Source: Lysobacteraceae bacterium P
GTDB lineage: Bacteria > Pseudomonadota > Gammaproteobacteria > Xanthomonadales > Xanthomonadaceae
DNA: 64,000 bases
Assembly: GCA_005503055.1 (NCBI GenBank)
Contig: SCOX01000001.1
Coordinates: forward strand, 496,001-560,000
Direction: 5' to 3'
The notes under the pieces were generated by a model. The model was not told the DNA's origin, searched no databases, and was given only the letters and a program-made list of their open reading frames with translations. Positions 8,770 to 17,036 of this stretch are shown in pieces; the stretch's first letter is position 1; the number at the start of each line of letters is the position of its first letter. Made by a program: the position numbers and the translations under genes.

Positions 8770-8862
8770 ATGCGTCGCCTGTTGGCCGAAAAACTGGCAA
8801 TCGTCTCCGCCGTGGCGGTGGTAGTGCTCGCGCTGCTGTTCGCGTTCCTGCGGACGGCCTAA
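8770..8862 (+). CDS. 30-residue single-helix membrane peptide
   Basis: A tiny reading frame, MRRLLAEKLA, then about 17 hydrophobic residues, ending FLRTA. An excellent ribosome-binding site (AGGAG, 8759-8763) lies at ideal spacing, and the gene follows the flavocytochrome by 25 bases. The N-terminal charges and single helix resemble small oxidase subunits or regulators such as CydX/CcoQ-type peptides, though no family match can be claimed. Its stop lies one base from the converging stop of the next gene. Confidence 0.6.
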   Translation: MRRLLAEKLAIVSAVAVVVLALLFAFLRTA

Positions 8863-8863
8863 C

Positions 8864-9112
8864 TCACCGCGCTTCCGCCGCCCACTGTTCCGCGTCCGCA
8901 CCGGCGGGGATGTGCATCGGGGCCGACAGGTCGGTCGCCGCGCGCCGCGCGGCTTTGCGGTCACGGGTTCCAAGCGATACGGCAATCTGGCCGAGCCGCT
9001 CCTTCACGCACGCCGGAGACGCCGCGAGCAGGCGCACTCCGGCCGGTTCGGCCGCGTGCGCGGTCGCCAGGCCGAGCACGGCGATCGCGCACCACCATTT
9101 CATGCGCAGCAT
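8864..9112 (-). CDS. small exported protein of unknown function
   Basis: An 82-residue protein starting MLRMKWWCAIAVLGLATAHA, a clear Sec signal peptide cleaved after AHA. The mature part of about 60 residues is charged and has one cysteine (SPACVKERLGQIA). The upstream in-frame extension was rejected because it would bury the signal peptide. I recognise no family. It converges with the 30-residue peptide gene and is probably transcribed alone. Confidence 0.6.
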   Translation of the reverse strand: MLRMKWWCAIAVLGLATAHAAEPAGVRLLAASPACVKERLGQIAVSLGTRDRKAARRAATDLSAPMHIPAGADAEQWAAEAR

Positions 9113-9280
9113 TGCGGACTCCTTCCCCACTGGGCGTGCATCGCACGTGGACGAGACGGGCAGCCCCGACCCCGGTGACTGCAATTTTCGCGCGAGGATA
9201 ACCGCACGCCGACGTACAACCCAGCCGTTCACTGGCGATCCCGTTTCCATGTCGCCGGTCGCCAGCTATCGGCGATTCGG

Positions 9281-10123
9281 TCACACGTTCCAATCCACCC
9301 ATGCTCCGGGCGCGGCAGGGTAAATCGCCATGGATTTCCCGCGCGCGGCCGTACGCAATCGCCCCATCGGATCGTCGACTTCCAGATACTCGTCGTCCAT
9401 GCCGGATATCCCGTAATGGATGGGAACCAGCCGGCGCGCGCCGAGGATGTCCGCCGCAGCCACCGCCTGCTCCGGGGTCAGCACGCCCGGTTGGCCGCTG
9501 ACCGGTTTGCGCCAGCCGAAGCGCGCGCCGTTGATCGGCAGGAATGCCGCGTCGAATGGCCCGAACTGGCGGCCGATCCGCCACCAATGGCCATGCCAGA
9601 GCGTGTCGCCGCCGTGGAAGATGCGGCGCCCGCCCGCCGATACCACCCAGGACACTTGCGGATCGCCATAACCGTCCGCAGCCGGCACCGGGGTAGCCGT
9701 GAAATCGCCAAGCAATTGCGGCTCCCAGAGCGCGCTCGGGCGTGCGCGGGCACCGTGCGGCACGGGCAACGGGTTCGTTCCGCCGGGATACACGAGCGTG
9801 CCCGCCCCGCGCAGGGCAGCGGCCACGGCTTTCGCGTCGAAGTGGTCGGGATGGGCATGGGTGATCAGGACGCTGGTATCGCCGATCGCATCGTCGACCG
9901 GAATCAGCGCGTCATCGAGCGCGCTTCCCCACGCGTCGGGGTTGATGAGCGGATCGATGAACAAGGTCGCGTCCGGCAGCTGCAGGCGGATGCCGGCCCA
10001 CGCCAGGCGCTGGATGCGCAGCGCGCCCGGCTCGGTCGCCGCGAACAGCGATCCGCGCGGACACAACGCCGCCGCCGGCGCAGCGGCGCACGCGGACAGG
10101 AATCGGCGGCGGCCGCGGTTCAT
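9281..10123 (-). CDS. exported MBL-fold metallohydrolase (UlaG/RomA-like)
   Basis: A 280-residue protein with an N-terminal twin-arginine-like signal (MNRGRRRFLSACAAAPAAA). The metallo-beta-lactamase motif is THAHPDHFD, with FIDPLI upstream, a downstream FHGGDTLWHGH metal ligand region and a final IPIHYG-like segment (LVPIHYG). This arrangement is that of the UlaG/RomA/NAPE-PLD-like hydrolase group. The substrate is unknown. The ATG overlaps the end of the upstream MBL gene by four bases (10120-10123), so the two hydrolases are co-translated. Confidence 0.85.
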   Translation of the reverse strand: MNRGRRRFLSACAAAPAAALCPRGSLFAATEPGALRIQRLAWAGIRLQLPDATLFIDPLINPDAWGSALDDALIPVDDAIGDTSVLITHAHPDHFDAKAVAAALRGAGTLVYPGGTNPLPVPHGARARPSALWEPQLLGDFTATPVPAADGYGDPQVSWVVSAGGRRIFHGGDTLWHGHWWRIGRQFGPFDAAFLPINGARFGWRKPVSGQPGVLTPEQAVAAADILGARRLVPIHYGISGMDDEYLEVDDPMGRLRTAARGKSMAIYPAAPGAWVDWNV

Positions 10124-10944
10124 GCGCGATGCTCCAGCGATGCCATCGCCGTGTCGAGCGCGAAGATCGACTGCGCGACGATGGCTTCCAGATTGCGCTG
10201 GTGCCATTCGCGTTCGAATGCGGTCGGTTCGACGTGCGGCGCCACGCAGGCCTCGATCCGGATCGAAGCAACGTCCTGCTCGAACGAATGTGGCGGTGCG
10301 GCGGCACGGAGCGCGACGACGGTGTCCCGGAGTCGGTCGAGATAGTGGATCGCGTTGTCGAGCACGGTGGAGGGAAAGTGGCCCATGTGCCCGCCAATCA
10401 CCCGGCTCCTGCCGAACTGGCGCATCCTGCCGATCGCGGCCCGCATCAGCGATGGATCCGCTTTCGACAGATACACGATGTTGCCGACGATGTTGTCGCC
10501 TGCGCAGACCAGGTCGGCGGTGGGCACGTCCACGCTGATGTGGTCCATGGTCTTGCCCGGATTGTAGAGAAGACGCAGTTCATGACCGCCCCAGCGGATG
10601 GCCATCGCGTCGCCGAATACCAGCTTCGGATCGCGATAGAAGTCATCCACGCGCCGATTCTGCGAAAGGAAGGTGTGGCGGTGAGCGCGATGGGCGATCG
10701 TCAACGCGTCGGGAAACATCGGCAATGCGGCCATGTGATCGCTCATGTAGTGCGTGGATGCGATGACGCGGACCGTCTTGCGCATTTCCACGCACAGCAC
10801 GCCATGCAGCCACTGCGCGTCCTGCGCACTGCCCAGCGAGTCGATCAGCAGCGCGTCCTCGCCGTCCAGGAATGCGGTGGCGACCGACTCGTGATCGTCG
10901 CCGACGAACATCAACACGTTGGAGCCCAGTGCCTCGAGTCTCAC
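10120..10944 (-). CDS. cytoplasmic MBL-fold hydrolase
   Basis: A 274-residue MBL-fold protein. The metal motif is the variant THYMSDH (first HxHxDH histidine kept, the second replaced by Met), with NPGKTMDHISVDVPTADLVCAGDNIV and VIGGHMGHFP supplying later metal ligands. The changed motif suggests a single-metal or altered site. No signal peptide is present. It leads a two-gene unit with the exported MBL protein and is divergent from a GcvA/LysR-type regulator, which probably controls both. The reaction is unknown. Confidence 0.78.
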   Translation of the reverse strand: MRLEALGSNVLMFVGDDHESVATAFLDGEDALLIDSLGSAQDAQWLHGVLCVEMRKTVRVIASTHYMSDHMAALPMFPDALTIAHRAHRHTFLSQNRRVDDFYRDPKLVFGDAMAIRWGGHELRLLYNPGKTMDHISVDVPTADLVCAGDNIVGNIVYLSKADPSLMRAAIGRMRQFGRSRVIGGHMGHFPSTVLDNAIHYLDRLRDTVVALRAAAPPHSFEQDVASIRIEACVAPHVEPTAFEREWHQRNLEAIVAQSIFALDTAMASLEHRA

Positions 10945-11025
10945 GATCGCGCGCCCTTGGTTTTCGATGGCGCCATCGTTGCCAACGCGACCGCGCTCGA
11001 CAAACGAGATGTTTTGCGGGCCACA

Positions 11026-11038
11026 TTAGGAAAACTAA
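11026..11038. promoter_or_regulatory. LysR-type T-N11-A operator
   Basis: TTAGGAAAACTAA is an inverted repeat (TTAG/CTAA) that fits the LysR T-N11-A rule exactly. The extended ATTAG/CTAAG arms resemble the CTAAT element of GcvA-type regulators. It lies 42 bases upstream of the LysR gene and 82 bases upstream of the divergent MBL pair, where an activator would bind. Confidence 0.55.
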
Positions 11039-11079
11039 GCTGATAGGATGCAGGCGGCACCTACTGGTCCCAGGCCCCT

Positions 11080-11988
11080 GTGAAGCCCCGCCACCCCGCC
11101 CCGCTCAACGCCCTGCGCGCCTTCGAGGCCGCCGCCCGCTGCCTCAGCTTCCAGGCCGCCGCCGCACAGCTGTTCGTCACGCCGGCCGCGATCAGCCATC
11201 AGGTGAAGCACCTGGAGGAATACCTGGGTGTGAAGCTTTTCCAGCGCGGACATCGCTCGGTGCAACTGACGACCGAGGGCGAAACGCTGTCCGCCTCGCT
11301 CAGCGAGCTGTTCGGGCTGCTCGACCTCGCACTGGACCAGGCGACCGCGCGCTCGACCGCGAACCTGCGCGTCAGCACGATGGAATCGTTCGCCGCGAAA
11401 TGGCTGGCGCCGCGTCTGCACCGTTTCCACCGCGAATGCCCCGACCTCAAGGTGCGCATCGAGACCGGCAACGAACCCGCCGATCTGGTCCATGGCAGCA
11501 TCGATGTCGCGATCCGATACGGCCCCGGCGGCTACGAGGGCGTTCATGCCGAACGGCTCATGGAGGCACCGGCGTTCCCGGTCTGCACGCCGTCCCTGGC
11601 CGAGGATGCGAACGCGCCGCTGGCAACGCCCGGCGACCTGCGTCACCACACCCTGCTCCACGACGAAAGCGCGGTCGGCCGTTCCGGCGTGCCGGACTGG
11701 TCGGCATGGCTGCACGCCGCGGGTGCGAAGAACGTCGACGCCAGTCGCGGGCCGGTGTTCGCCAGCATCTACTTGGCGCAGGAAGCGGCGGCCGCGGGAC
11801 ATGGCGTGGCATTGGGGATCGCGCCGCTGGTCAACGACGACTTGCGTCGCGGTCGCCTGATCAAACCGTTCGAACAGACCGTGGACAACGCATACGCGTT
11901 CTGGACCGTCCGCCGCCAGGTGGCGTCGCCGCAACCCGCTGTCGATGCCTTCTGCCGCTGGTTGCACGAGGAAGTCGCGCAGACCTAA
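11080..11988 (+). CDS. LysR-family regulator, GcvA type
   Basis: A 302-residue protein starting with GTG. The HTH spans about residues 8-65 (LNALRAFEAAARCLSFQAAAAQLFVTPAAISHQVKHLE is in the sequence in order, with recognition at TPAAISHQVK). A periplasmic-binding-like effector domain follows from about residue 92 (LRVSTMESFAAKWLAPRL). The form LSFQAAAAQLFVTPAAISHQVK is characteristic of the GcvA/AmpR subgroup. It is divergent from the two MBL hydrolases with a T-N11-A site between them, so these are the probable targets. Confidence 0.9.
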   Translation: MKPRHPAPLNALRAFEAAARCLSFQAAAAQLFVTPAAISHQVKHLEEYLGVKLFQRGHRSVQLTTEGETLSASLSELFGLLDLALDQATARSTANLRVSTMESFAAKWLAPRLHRFHRECPDLKVRIETGNEPADLVHGSIDVAIRYGPGGYEGVHAERLMEAPAFPVCTPSLAEDANAPLATPGDLRHHTLLHDESAVGRSGVPDWSAWLHAAGAKNVDASRGPVFASIYLAQEAAAAGHGVALGIAPLVNDDLRRGRLIKPFEQTVDNAYAFWTVRRQVASPQPAVDAFCRWLHEEVAQT

Positions 11989-12124
11989 TCGCGAGGACGC
12001 CCGCCGTCGATTCGTCGACGATGACATCGCCTTCACGCGCCTGCCTGCCTTGATACGCCGATCGCGCCGAGGCCTCATCGCGTCGCGATGAAACTCACCC
12101 CCGCCGCAACGGCATGGAGGCACC

Positions 12125-12601
12125 ATGCGATGCTGCCCAGCGCTCAGCGTGTCATTCGGCAAGTTGCCACGCCCGTTCGCAGTCGTGGTCACGGCGCTGC
12201 TTTGCGCCTGCGCGCACACGCCCACCGACCCACGCGAACGCCTGTCGTGGTATCGCCAGAATGCCGATGCACCGGTGGCGGGTTTCGACTACGCCCGCAA
12301 CCTGCGCTGGGAAGCGCTTGGCAACCAGGCGCTCGCGGTCTGGCCGCGACGCGACGCGGGATTCCTGCTGGAAATGGTGTCGCCGTGTCCGGGACTGGAC
12401 GAGGCGCGCGCGATCCGGATCAGCAACGGCGATGGCCGCGTGCGGACACGCGTGGACGCCGTCCACGTGCTTTCGATGCCGGGCGCACCGCCGATGCAGC
12501 GCCCGGCGTGTCCGATCCACCTCATCAGTCCGATCCGCCCGCCGACCGCCGAACCCGCAGGCGAACTGCGCGACGTCGTCGAGCCCGACGCCGGAGCGTG
12601 A
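12125..12601 (+). CDS. DUF6491-type lipoprotein (first copy)
   Basis: A 158-residue protein with a lipoprotein signal ending LLCAC (Cys at about residue 29). The mature part contains RLSWYRQNADAPVAGFDY, a WEALGNQALAVWP segment and paired cysteines (VSPCPGLDEA and RPACPIHLI). The same pattern recurs in the gene at 17037, so the two are paralogues of the small family often labelled DUF6491, found mostly in Xanthomonadaceae. Function is unknown. GGAGG lies four bases before the ATG. Confidence 0.72.
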   Translation: MRCCPALSVSFGKLPRPFAVVVTALLCACAHTPTDPRERLSWYRQNADAPVAGFDYARNLRWEALGNQALAVWPRRDAGFLLEMVSPCPGLDEARAIRISNGDGRVRTRVDAVHVLSMPGAPPMQRPACPIHLISPIRPPTAEPAGELRDVVEPDAGA

Positions 12602-12641
12602 TCCAGCCCGTTGTCCAACCCGCTTCGCCTGGAGATGCCTC

Positions 12642-13196
12642 ATGAGCGGCCCCGCAAACGCCCCGAAACCGCCGCGCCGGAGCGCCGGCGCCTCCGGCCG
12701 CATGACGCTGGTGGTGATCGCGGCGGCCGCGCTGATAGCGATCCTCACGTTCTCGTTGTACGAACGGCGCACAGCGCAGTCCGATACGCATGCGGGCCTG
12801 CTCGAACGCGGCATGTCGCCGGGCCATCGCATGCTCAACCGTGAAGCCGGCCGCACGCTGCCGTCGAACGCACCACGCATCCAGCGTGCGGACGCACTGA
12901 TCACGCGCGTGGCGTCGCGTTTCCGCATCAGCAAGGACAAGGTCGCCGACCTGGCGCTGACGACGCGCGGCATGATCGCCGACCACCAGGCCGAAGATGT
13001 CCTCGATGTGCTCGATGCCGCGCTGTTCGCCACCGACGGCATGTCGCCGGGGCAGCTCCCACCGCTGCCACCGGTGTTCGCCGCCTACGCGAAGGCGCGC
13101 ATCGACGGCGCCAGCGTGGCCGCTGCCCGCGAGGTCGCGCGCTCGTTCGCCGGAGTGGCGGCGCAGGAAGCGACTAACGCACCGCCGCGGCGTTGA
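12642..13196 (+). CDS. single-pass membrane protein of unknown function
   Basis: A 184-residue protein: a basic proline-rich N-terminus, one transmembrane helix (about residues 21-41, MTLVVIAAAALIAILTF), then a charged, probably periplasmic region with ALITRVASRFRISKDKVADLAL, which reads like a helical domain. GGAG sits six bases before the ATG. It follows the first DUF6491 gene by 40 bases on the same strand and may share its transcript. I recognise no family. Confidence 0.65.
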   Translation: MSGPANAPKPPRRSAGASGRMTLVVIAAAALIAILTFSLYERRTAQSDTHAGLLERGMSPGHRMLNREAGRTLPSNAPRIQRADALITRVASRFRISKDKVADLALTTRGMIADHQAEDVLDVLDAALFATDGMSPGQLPPLPPVFAAYAKARIDGASVAAAREVARSFAGVAAQEATNAPPRR

Positions 13197-13214
13197 ATAC
13201 CCCGCACGTGCGCG

Positions 13215-13673
13215 TCAGCGACGGAACCAGCCGCGCCGCAACGCGGCAAGGCGCCCCAGATACAGCGCGATCACCAAGCCGATGGCGATGATCAGGATCA
13301 GCGCGGTGACGCGCAGCCATTCACCGCGCGCTTCGCTCAGGCGTTCGCCGCGGGCGATCTGCTCCAGCTCGGCGATGCAACGCGAGTCTGCCTCTTCGTT
13401 CTGCCGCGTGGCGCTGTAGGTCGCTCCCGCGCGGCGTGCCTCGGCCACTTCGCCGGTGCGCTGCGACAGGCGCGCCGGATCGGTGCCGGCAGCCGTAGCC
13501 GCCTGGCGGCGTTCCAACTCGCGCCGCGCCGCGGATCGTGTCACCGGCGCGACCAACTCCGGGCAATTCATCACCGCGCCCGTCGAGTTCGCCGTCGGCC
13601 ACGCGGGTACGCGGTACACCGCAACGAGCGCAAGGATCACGCCGATCGCGACCCAGAAGATGATTCGATGCAT
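13215..13673 (-). CDS. two-helix membrane protein with central coiled region
   Basis: A 152-residue protein with an N-terminal hydrophobic helix (IIFWVAIGVILALVAVY), a charged middle rich in Arg, Glu and Ala (about 45-110), and a second helix near the C-terminus (VTALILIIAIGLVIALYL). The middle has two cysteines (MNCPEL and SRCIAEL) and should face the periplasm. A perfect AAGGAGG ribosome-binding site precedes the ATG at 13673. No family is recognised. Confidence 0.62.
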   Translation of the reverse strand: MHRIIFWVAIGVILALVAVYRVPAWPTANSTGAVMNCPELVAPVTRSAARRELERRQAATAAGTDPARLSQRTGEVAEARRAGATYSATRQNEEADSRCIAELEQIARGERLSEARGEWLRVTALILIIAIGLVIALYLGRLAALRRGWFRR

Positions 13674-13725
13674 TGCAGTCCTCCTTGTACTTCGTGCTTG
13701 GGTCGGATCGTGCGCGGATCGTTGC

Positions 13726-14769
13726 TCAATCTGGCCCCTGTCGCGACGCGGCATCGCCGGCGAGCAGCGACGTCCAGGTGCGCGCGGCGGGATGGTGCTC
13801 GGCGAACGTCATCAATGCGATCAACACCGGAACGCCGAGGAATGCGCCGGCGACGCCCCAGAGCATGCTCCACAGGAACACCGCGAACAGCACCAGGAAT
13901 GGGGAGATCGACAGGCGCTGACCGGCGATGCGCGGCTCCATGTAGCTGCCGATCAGGAACTGCACCAAATTCAGCGCGACGAACACCATCAGCGGAACCA
14001 GCAGGGAATCGAACTGCACGGTCGCGAACAGCGTCGGCAGCACCGTGGCGAAAAGCGGCCCCAGAAACGGAATGAAGTTCAGCGCGAACGCGATCACGCC
14101 CCACTCCAGCGCCAGGTCGACGCCCAGCGCCTGCGCCACCGCCCACACGCCCAGGCCCGTGGCGGCGCTCATGGCGGCGCGAATCACCATGTAGCGCTGG
14201 AACTTCCCGGCCGTGGCGCGACACGCGGCGACGACGTCAACTTTCCCGGCGCGCATGAGCTTTTGCCGCGCCGGTTCGACTTCCAGCAAACCCAGCACCA
14301 TGAAAACCAGGGCGATGACCACGAAACTGGCGACCTGTTGCATTCCCATCCCAAGCCGCTGCACCGCCGAGAACAGCCAGCGCGGGTCGAAGTTGTGGAT
14401 GAACTCGCTGGCCAGGTAGAGGCCATGCCCTTCCAGCCACGCGTCCAGGCGCAGGTAGTGCGCCTGGAAACCGGCGGCGTTGGCGATCGCCCATTGCGCG
14501 GCGCGGTTGAGGCCCCACAGCACCAGGCTCACCAGCGCCACCACCACGGCCGCGGTTGCCAGCACCGTGAGCGCCATCGCCACGATGCGCGGCAGTCGTC
14601 GCTCCATCGTGCGTTGCAGCGGCCACACGATCGCGACGGTGAACACCGCCAGGAACACCGGCGCGAACAGCGAACCTCCCAGATACAGCGCCGCGAGGAT
14701 CACGACCACCGCGCATACCGCCAGCAGCGGCGCCAGTGGTGTCAGTGCGCGTCGCATCGGCATGGGCAT
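13726..14769 (-). CDS. AI-2E family transporter (PerM-like permease)
   Basis: A 347-residue protein with about eight transmembrane segments. The family signature ALNFIPFLGPLFATVLP is present near residues 232-248, followed by VALNLVQFLIGSYMEPRIAGQ and a final WGVAGAFLGVPVLIAL, all diagnostic of the AI-2E/PerM family. Members export small metabolites or exchange ions; only some move AI-2. The start may be at 14769, 14763 or 14757 (MPMPM). It follows the MipA-type gene by eight bases and is probably co-transcribed. Confidence 0.88.
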   Translation of the reverse strand: MPMPMRRALTPLAPLLAVCAVVVILAALYLGGSLFAPVFLAVFTVAIVWPLQRTMERRLPRIVAMALTVLATAAVVVALVSLVLWGLNRAAQWAIANAAGFQAHYLRLDAWLEGHGLYLASEFIHNFDPRWLFSAVQRLGMGMQQVASFVVIALVFMVLGLLEVEPARQKLMRAGKVDVVAACRATAGKFQRYMVIRAAMSAATGLGVWAVAQALGVDLALEWGVIAFALNFIPFLGPLFATVLPTLFATVQFDSLLVPLMVFVALNLVQFLIGSYMEPRIAGQRLSISPFLVLFAVFLWSMLWGVAGAFLGVPVLIALMTFAEHHPAARTWTSLLAGDAASRQGPD

Positions 14770-14777
14770 GATCGGCG

Positions 14778-16214
14778 TCAGAACGCCGCTTCGACATACG
14801 CGTAGAGGTAGTTCGAACCGCCATCGACGGTGCCGAGCAACTGCGAACTGGCGAATATGCCGGAGCGGTGCGACACCGCGAAGCCGAAGTAGACGTCGTG
14901 CCAACGCTTGCTTCCGAAGATGTCGCCCAGGCTCACGTCGATGCTCGGCTCCAGGTAGTTGAGCAGCTTCGAGGTATTGCGGTCGCGTTCGGCCTGCGTG
15001 GTGACCTCGCTGTACGGCACGCGCTCGGCATACGAAACGCCAATGCCGAATCCGACGCGCGTGTTCACCCTATCGCTCCACGGAAAACCGTAATAGAAAC
15101 CCTTCATGTAGGCATCGACCTGCCAGCTGTCGGGCTGCCGTCCGCGTTCGTCGTGGTACAGCAGACCGACATAGCCGACCAGATCGACGGGCCAGCCGTT
15201 GAAGCGCGACACGAACGGACGCCCGACGTGCACGCCGGCGATATCGGTCGGATCCTCGTCGTTGAGGCTCACGCACTGCAACGTCATGATGCGCACCAGA
15301 TGGCAGCCGTCGCCGGTGTCGCGCCCGTAGAACACCTTGACGTAGGTCGGCGATGTGTCGTCGTCCCAGCGCACCTGCCCGTTGCCGAAGTCGTAGGCCG
15401 CGCCGGCCATCACGCCCCACTGGATGTCGTCGTCCACCACGGGGCTGTCGCGGATCTGCGAGGACAGTTTCGTCGCGTAGGCGCCGCCAAGCAGGCTCCA
15501 ATGGCTGAAGATCCGGTACTTGCCGTACAGCCCCACCGTCGCGTTCCATCCCGAGCCGGCGTCGTAGGCCGCGCGGTCGGGCAGCGCTTCGAACGACGAG
15601 ACGCCGTAGTAGTAGTCGTTGAGGTCGCCGCTGCGCCAGGACAGCTGCGCGACCGGCTGCAAACGCCAGCGGTCGCCCTGCATGGTGTAACCGTAGGCGA
15701 CGCGCGCTTCCGTGCCGTGCGAGAGATCGGCGATGTCGTGGCGCACGCTGAGGTCCCAACGCGAGGCGCCGTGCGTCATGTAGAACCGCGCGCCCAGATC
15801 GGCCCCGGTGTTGCGCACCTGCATGCCGTCCAGCGAAGACGGCTCCTCGTCTTCCGGATAGCCTTCAAGACGCCGTTCGACGAAGCCTTCCAGACCCATC
15901 GTGTCGTCGCGCCACACGCGCACGCCGGCTTCGTTGGCGCGCAGGAAGAAGCGCTCGCCTTCGTAGAGATACAACGGCATGAAATCGTCGCGCACGCCGC
16001 CGTCGCGGTACGGCGACGACTCGGCGCGAAACACGAAGCCCAGGCCGGCGCTCCCGGGCTCCTCGAGCACCGTGCCCATCATCGCGTCCTGGGCCCGGGT
16101 GGCCGGCGCGGGGACGCACAGCCCGAAGCCCACGGCTGCGGTCAACGCGACGCGCACAAGAGAACGCCTGGGCCTGGCGGCCGATGCGTGTCTGGCGATG
16201 GCGACATCCCTCAC
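14778..16214 (-). CDS. MipA/OmpV family outer-membrane protein with extra C-terminal barrel-like half
   Basis: A 478-residue protein from a GTG preceded by AGGAGGA at good spacing. An N-terminal signal region ends near residue 42 (ATRAQD). Residues 50-277 look like a MipA/OmpV barrel (GLGFVFRAESSPYRDGG, then DIQWGVMAGAAYDFG). Residues 288-478 are a second barrel-like part with aromatic alternating strands, an HRSGIF motif at 449-454 and a terminal YAYVEAAF ending in Phe. MipA proteins are normally about 250-280 residues, so this is nearly double. The second half faintly resembles lipid A deacylase (PagL-type) barrels, whose active site has a His-x-Ser, but that is a visual impression only. 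Confidence 0.75.
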   Translation of the reverse strand: MRDVAIARHASAARPRRSLVRVALTAAVGFGLCVPAPATRAQDAMMGTVLEEPGSAGLGFVFRAESSPYRDGGVRDDFMPLYLYEGERFFLRANEAGVRVWRDDTMGLEGFVERRLEGYPEDEEPSSLDGMQVRNTGADLGARFYMTHGASRWDLSVRHDIADLSHGTEARVAYGYTMQGDRWRLQPVAQLSWRSGDLNDYYYGVSSFEALPDRAAYDAGSGWNATVGLYGKYRIFSHWSLLGGAYATKLSSQIRDSPVVDDDIQWGVMAGAAYDFGNGQVRWDDDTSPTYVKVFYGRDTGDGCHLVRIMTLQCVSLNDEDPTDIAGVHVGRPFVSRFNGWPVDLVGYVGLLYHDERGRQPDSWQVDAYMKGFYYGFPWSDRVNTRVGFGIGVSYAERVPYSEVTTQAERDRNTSKLLNYLEPSIDVSLGDIFGSKRWHDVYFGFAVSHRSGIFASSQLLGTVDGGSNYLYAYVEAAF

Positions 16215-16489
16215 GGCATCGTCCTCCTGCACTTTCGTGCGAGGTCTCGCGCGGGCGTTCCGGACAACGCGGCGACGATGAACGGGTCGCTCGCACTGGA
16301 CATGCGCGAATGGCGCGAATTTCGTCCACATACCGTCGCCGTCGCGTGAAGACCGCGTCGTGACACACGAGGCGGACTTCACTGTGCTTTCACCGATGCG
16401 GGCACTAAATCGACGCGACCGAAAGCGCACGTTACCGATTGTGAGCCCGGTGCGAATCCGGTGCTCACCCACGGAGAGGGAGGACCGAG

Positions 16490-16951
16490 ATGAATCGCAA
16501 AGCAGCAGCCAGCGCCGTAGTGCTCGCCCTGGGCATCGTCGCCGTATCTGGGTGTGCGACGCACAGCACGCCGACAACGTTCAACCGCTCGGATGTGGGC
16601 ACGGCGCGAACCGTCGAATGGGGCACCGTCCGCGGTCTGCGCGACGTTACCATCCAGAACGATTCGCGCGGCGTCGCCACGGGCACCGGCGCGGTGCTCG
16701 GCGGTATCGCCGGCAGCACCATCGGCGGCAGCAGCCGCGCGAACGCCGCAGGCGCGGTCGCGGGCGCGGTGGCAGGCGGCGCGGCGGGCAACGCGATGGC
16801 ACGCGGGGGTCGGGCCGGCGTCGAGATCACCGTCGAACTCGAAAGCGGCCGCACGGTCGCTGTCACGCAGGACGGTTCTAGCCAGCAGTTCCGTGTCGGC
16901 GATCGCGTGCAGGTCTCGTCCGACGGTACGACCACGCGCGTGACGCGCTGA
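16490..16951 (+). CDS. SlyB/PcP-like glycine-zipper outer-membrane lipoprotein
   Basis: A 153-residue lipoprotein (lipobox VSGC, Cys22). The mature protein begins with a segment like VEWGTVRGLRDVTI, followed by a glycine-zipper region (about 65-105, GTGAVLGGIAGSTIGG then AGAVAGAVAGGAAGN) and a small C-terminal beta domain (VEITVELESGRTVAVTQ, VGDRVQV). This is the SlyB/Pal-cross-reacting lipoprotein architecture, linked to outer-membrane integrity. A strong GGGAGGA site precedes the ATG. It is divergent from the MipA-type gene across 275 bases. Confidence 0.88.
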   Translation: MNRKAAASAVVLALGIVAVSGCATHSTPTTFNRSDVGTARTVEWGTVRGLRDVTIQNDSRGVATGTGAVLGGIAGSTIGGSSRANAAGAVAGAVAGGAAGNAMARGGRAGVEITVELESGRTVAVTQDGSSQQFRVGDRVQVSSDGTTTRVTR

Positions 16952-17036
16952 AGCCAACCCATCGACGCGCGTGCGGCGAGCGTTGCCTCGCCGCCTCGCG
17001 CATCGCCCTTCCGCACACGGCATGAAGGCCGACACC

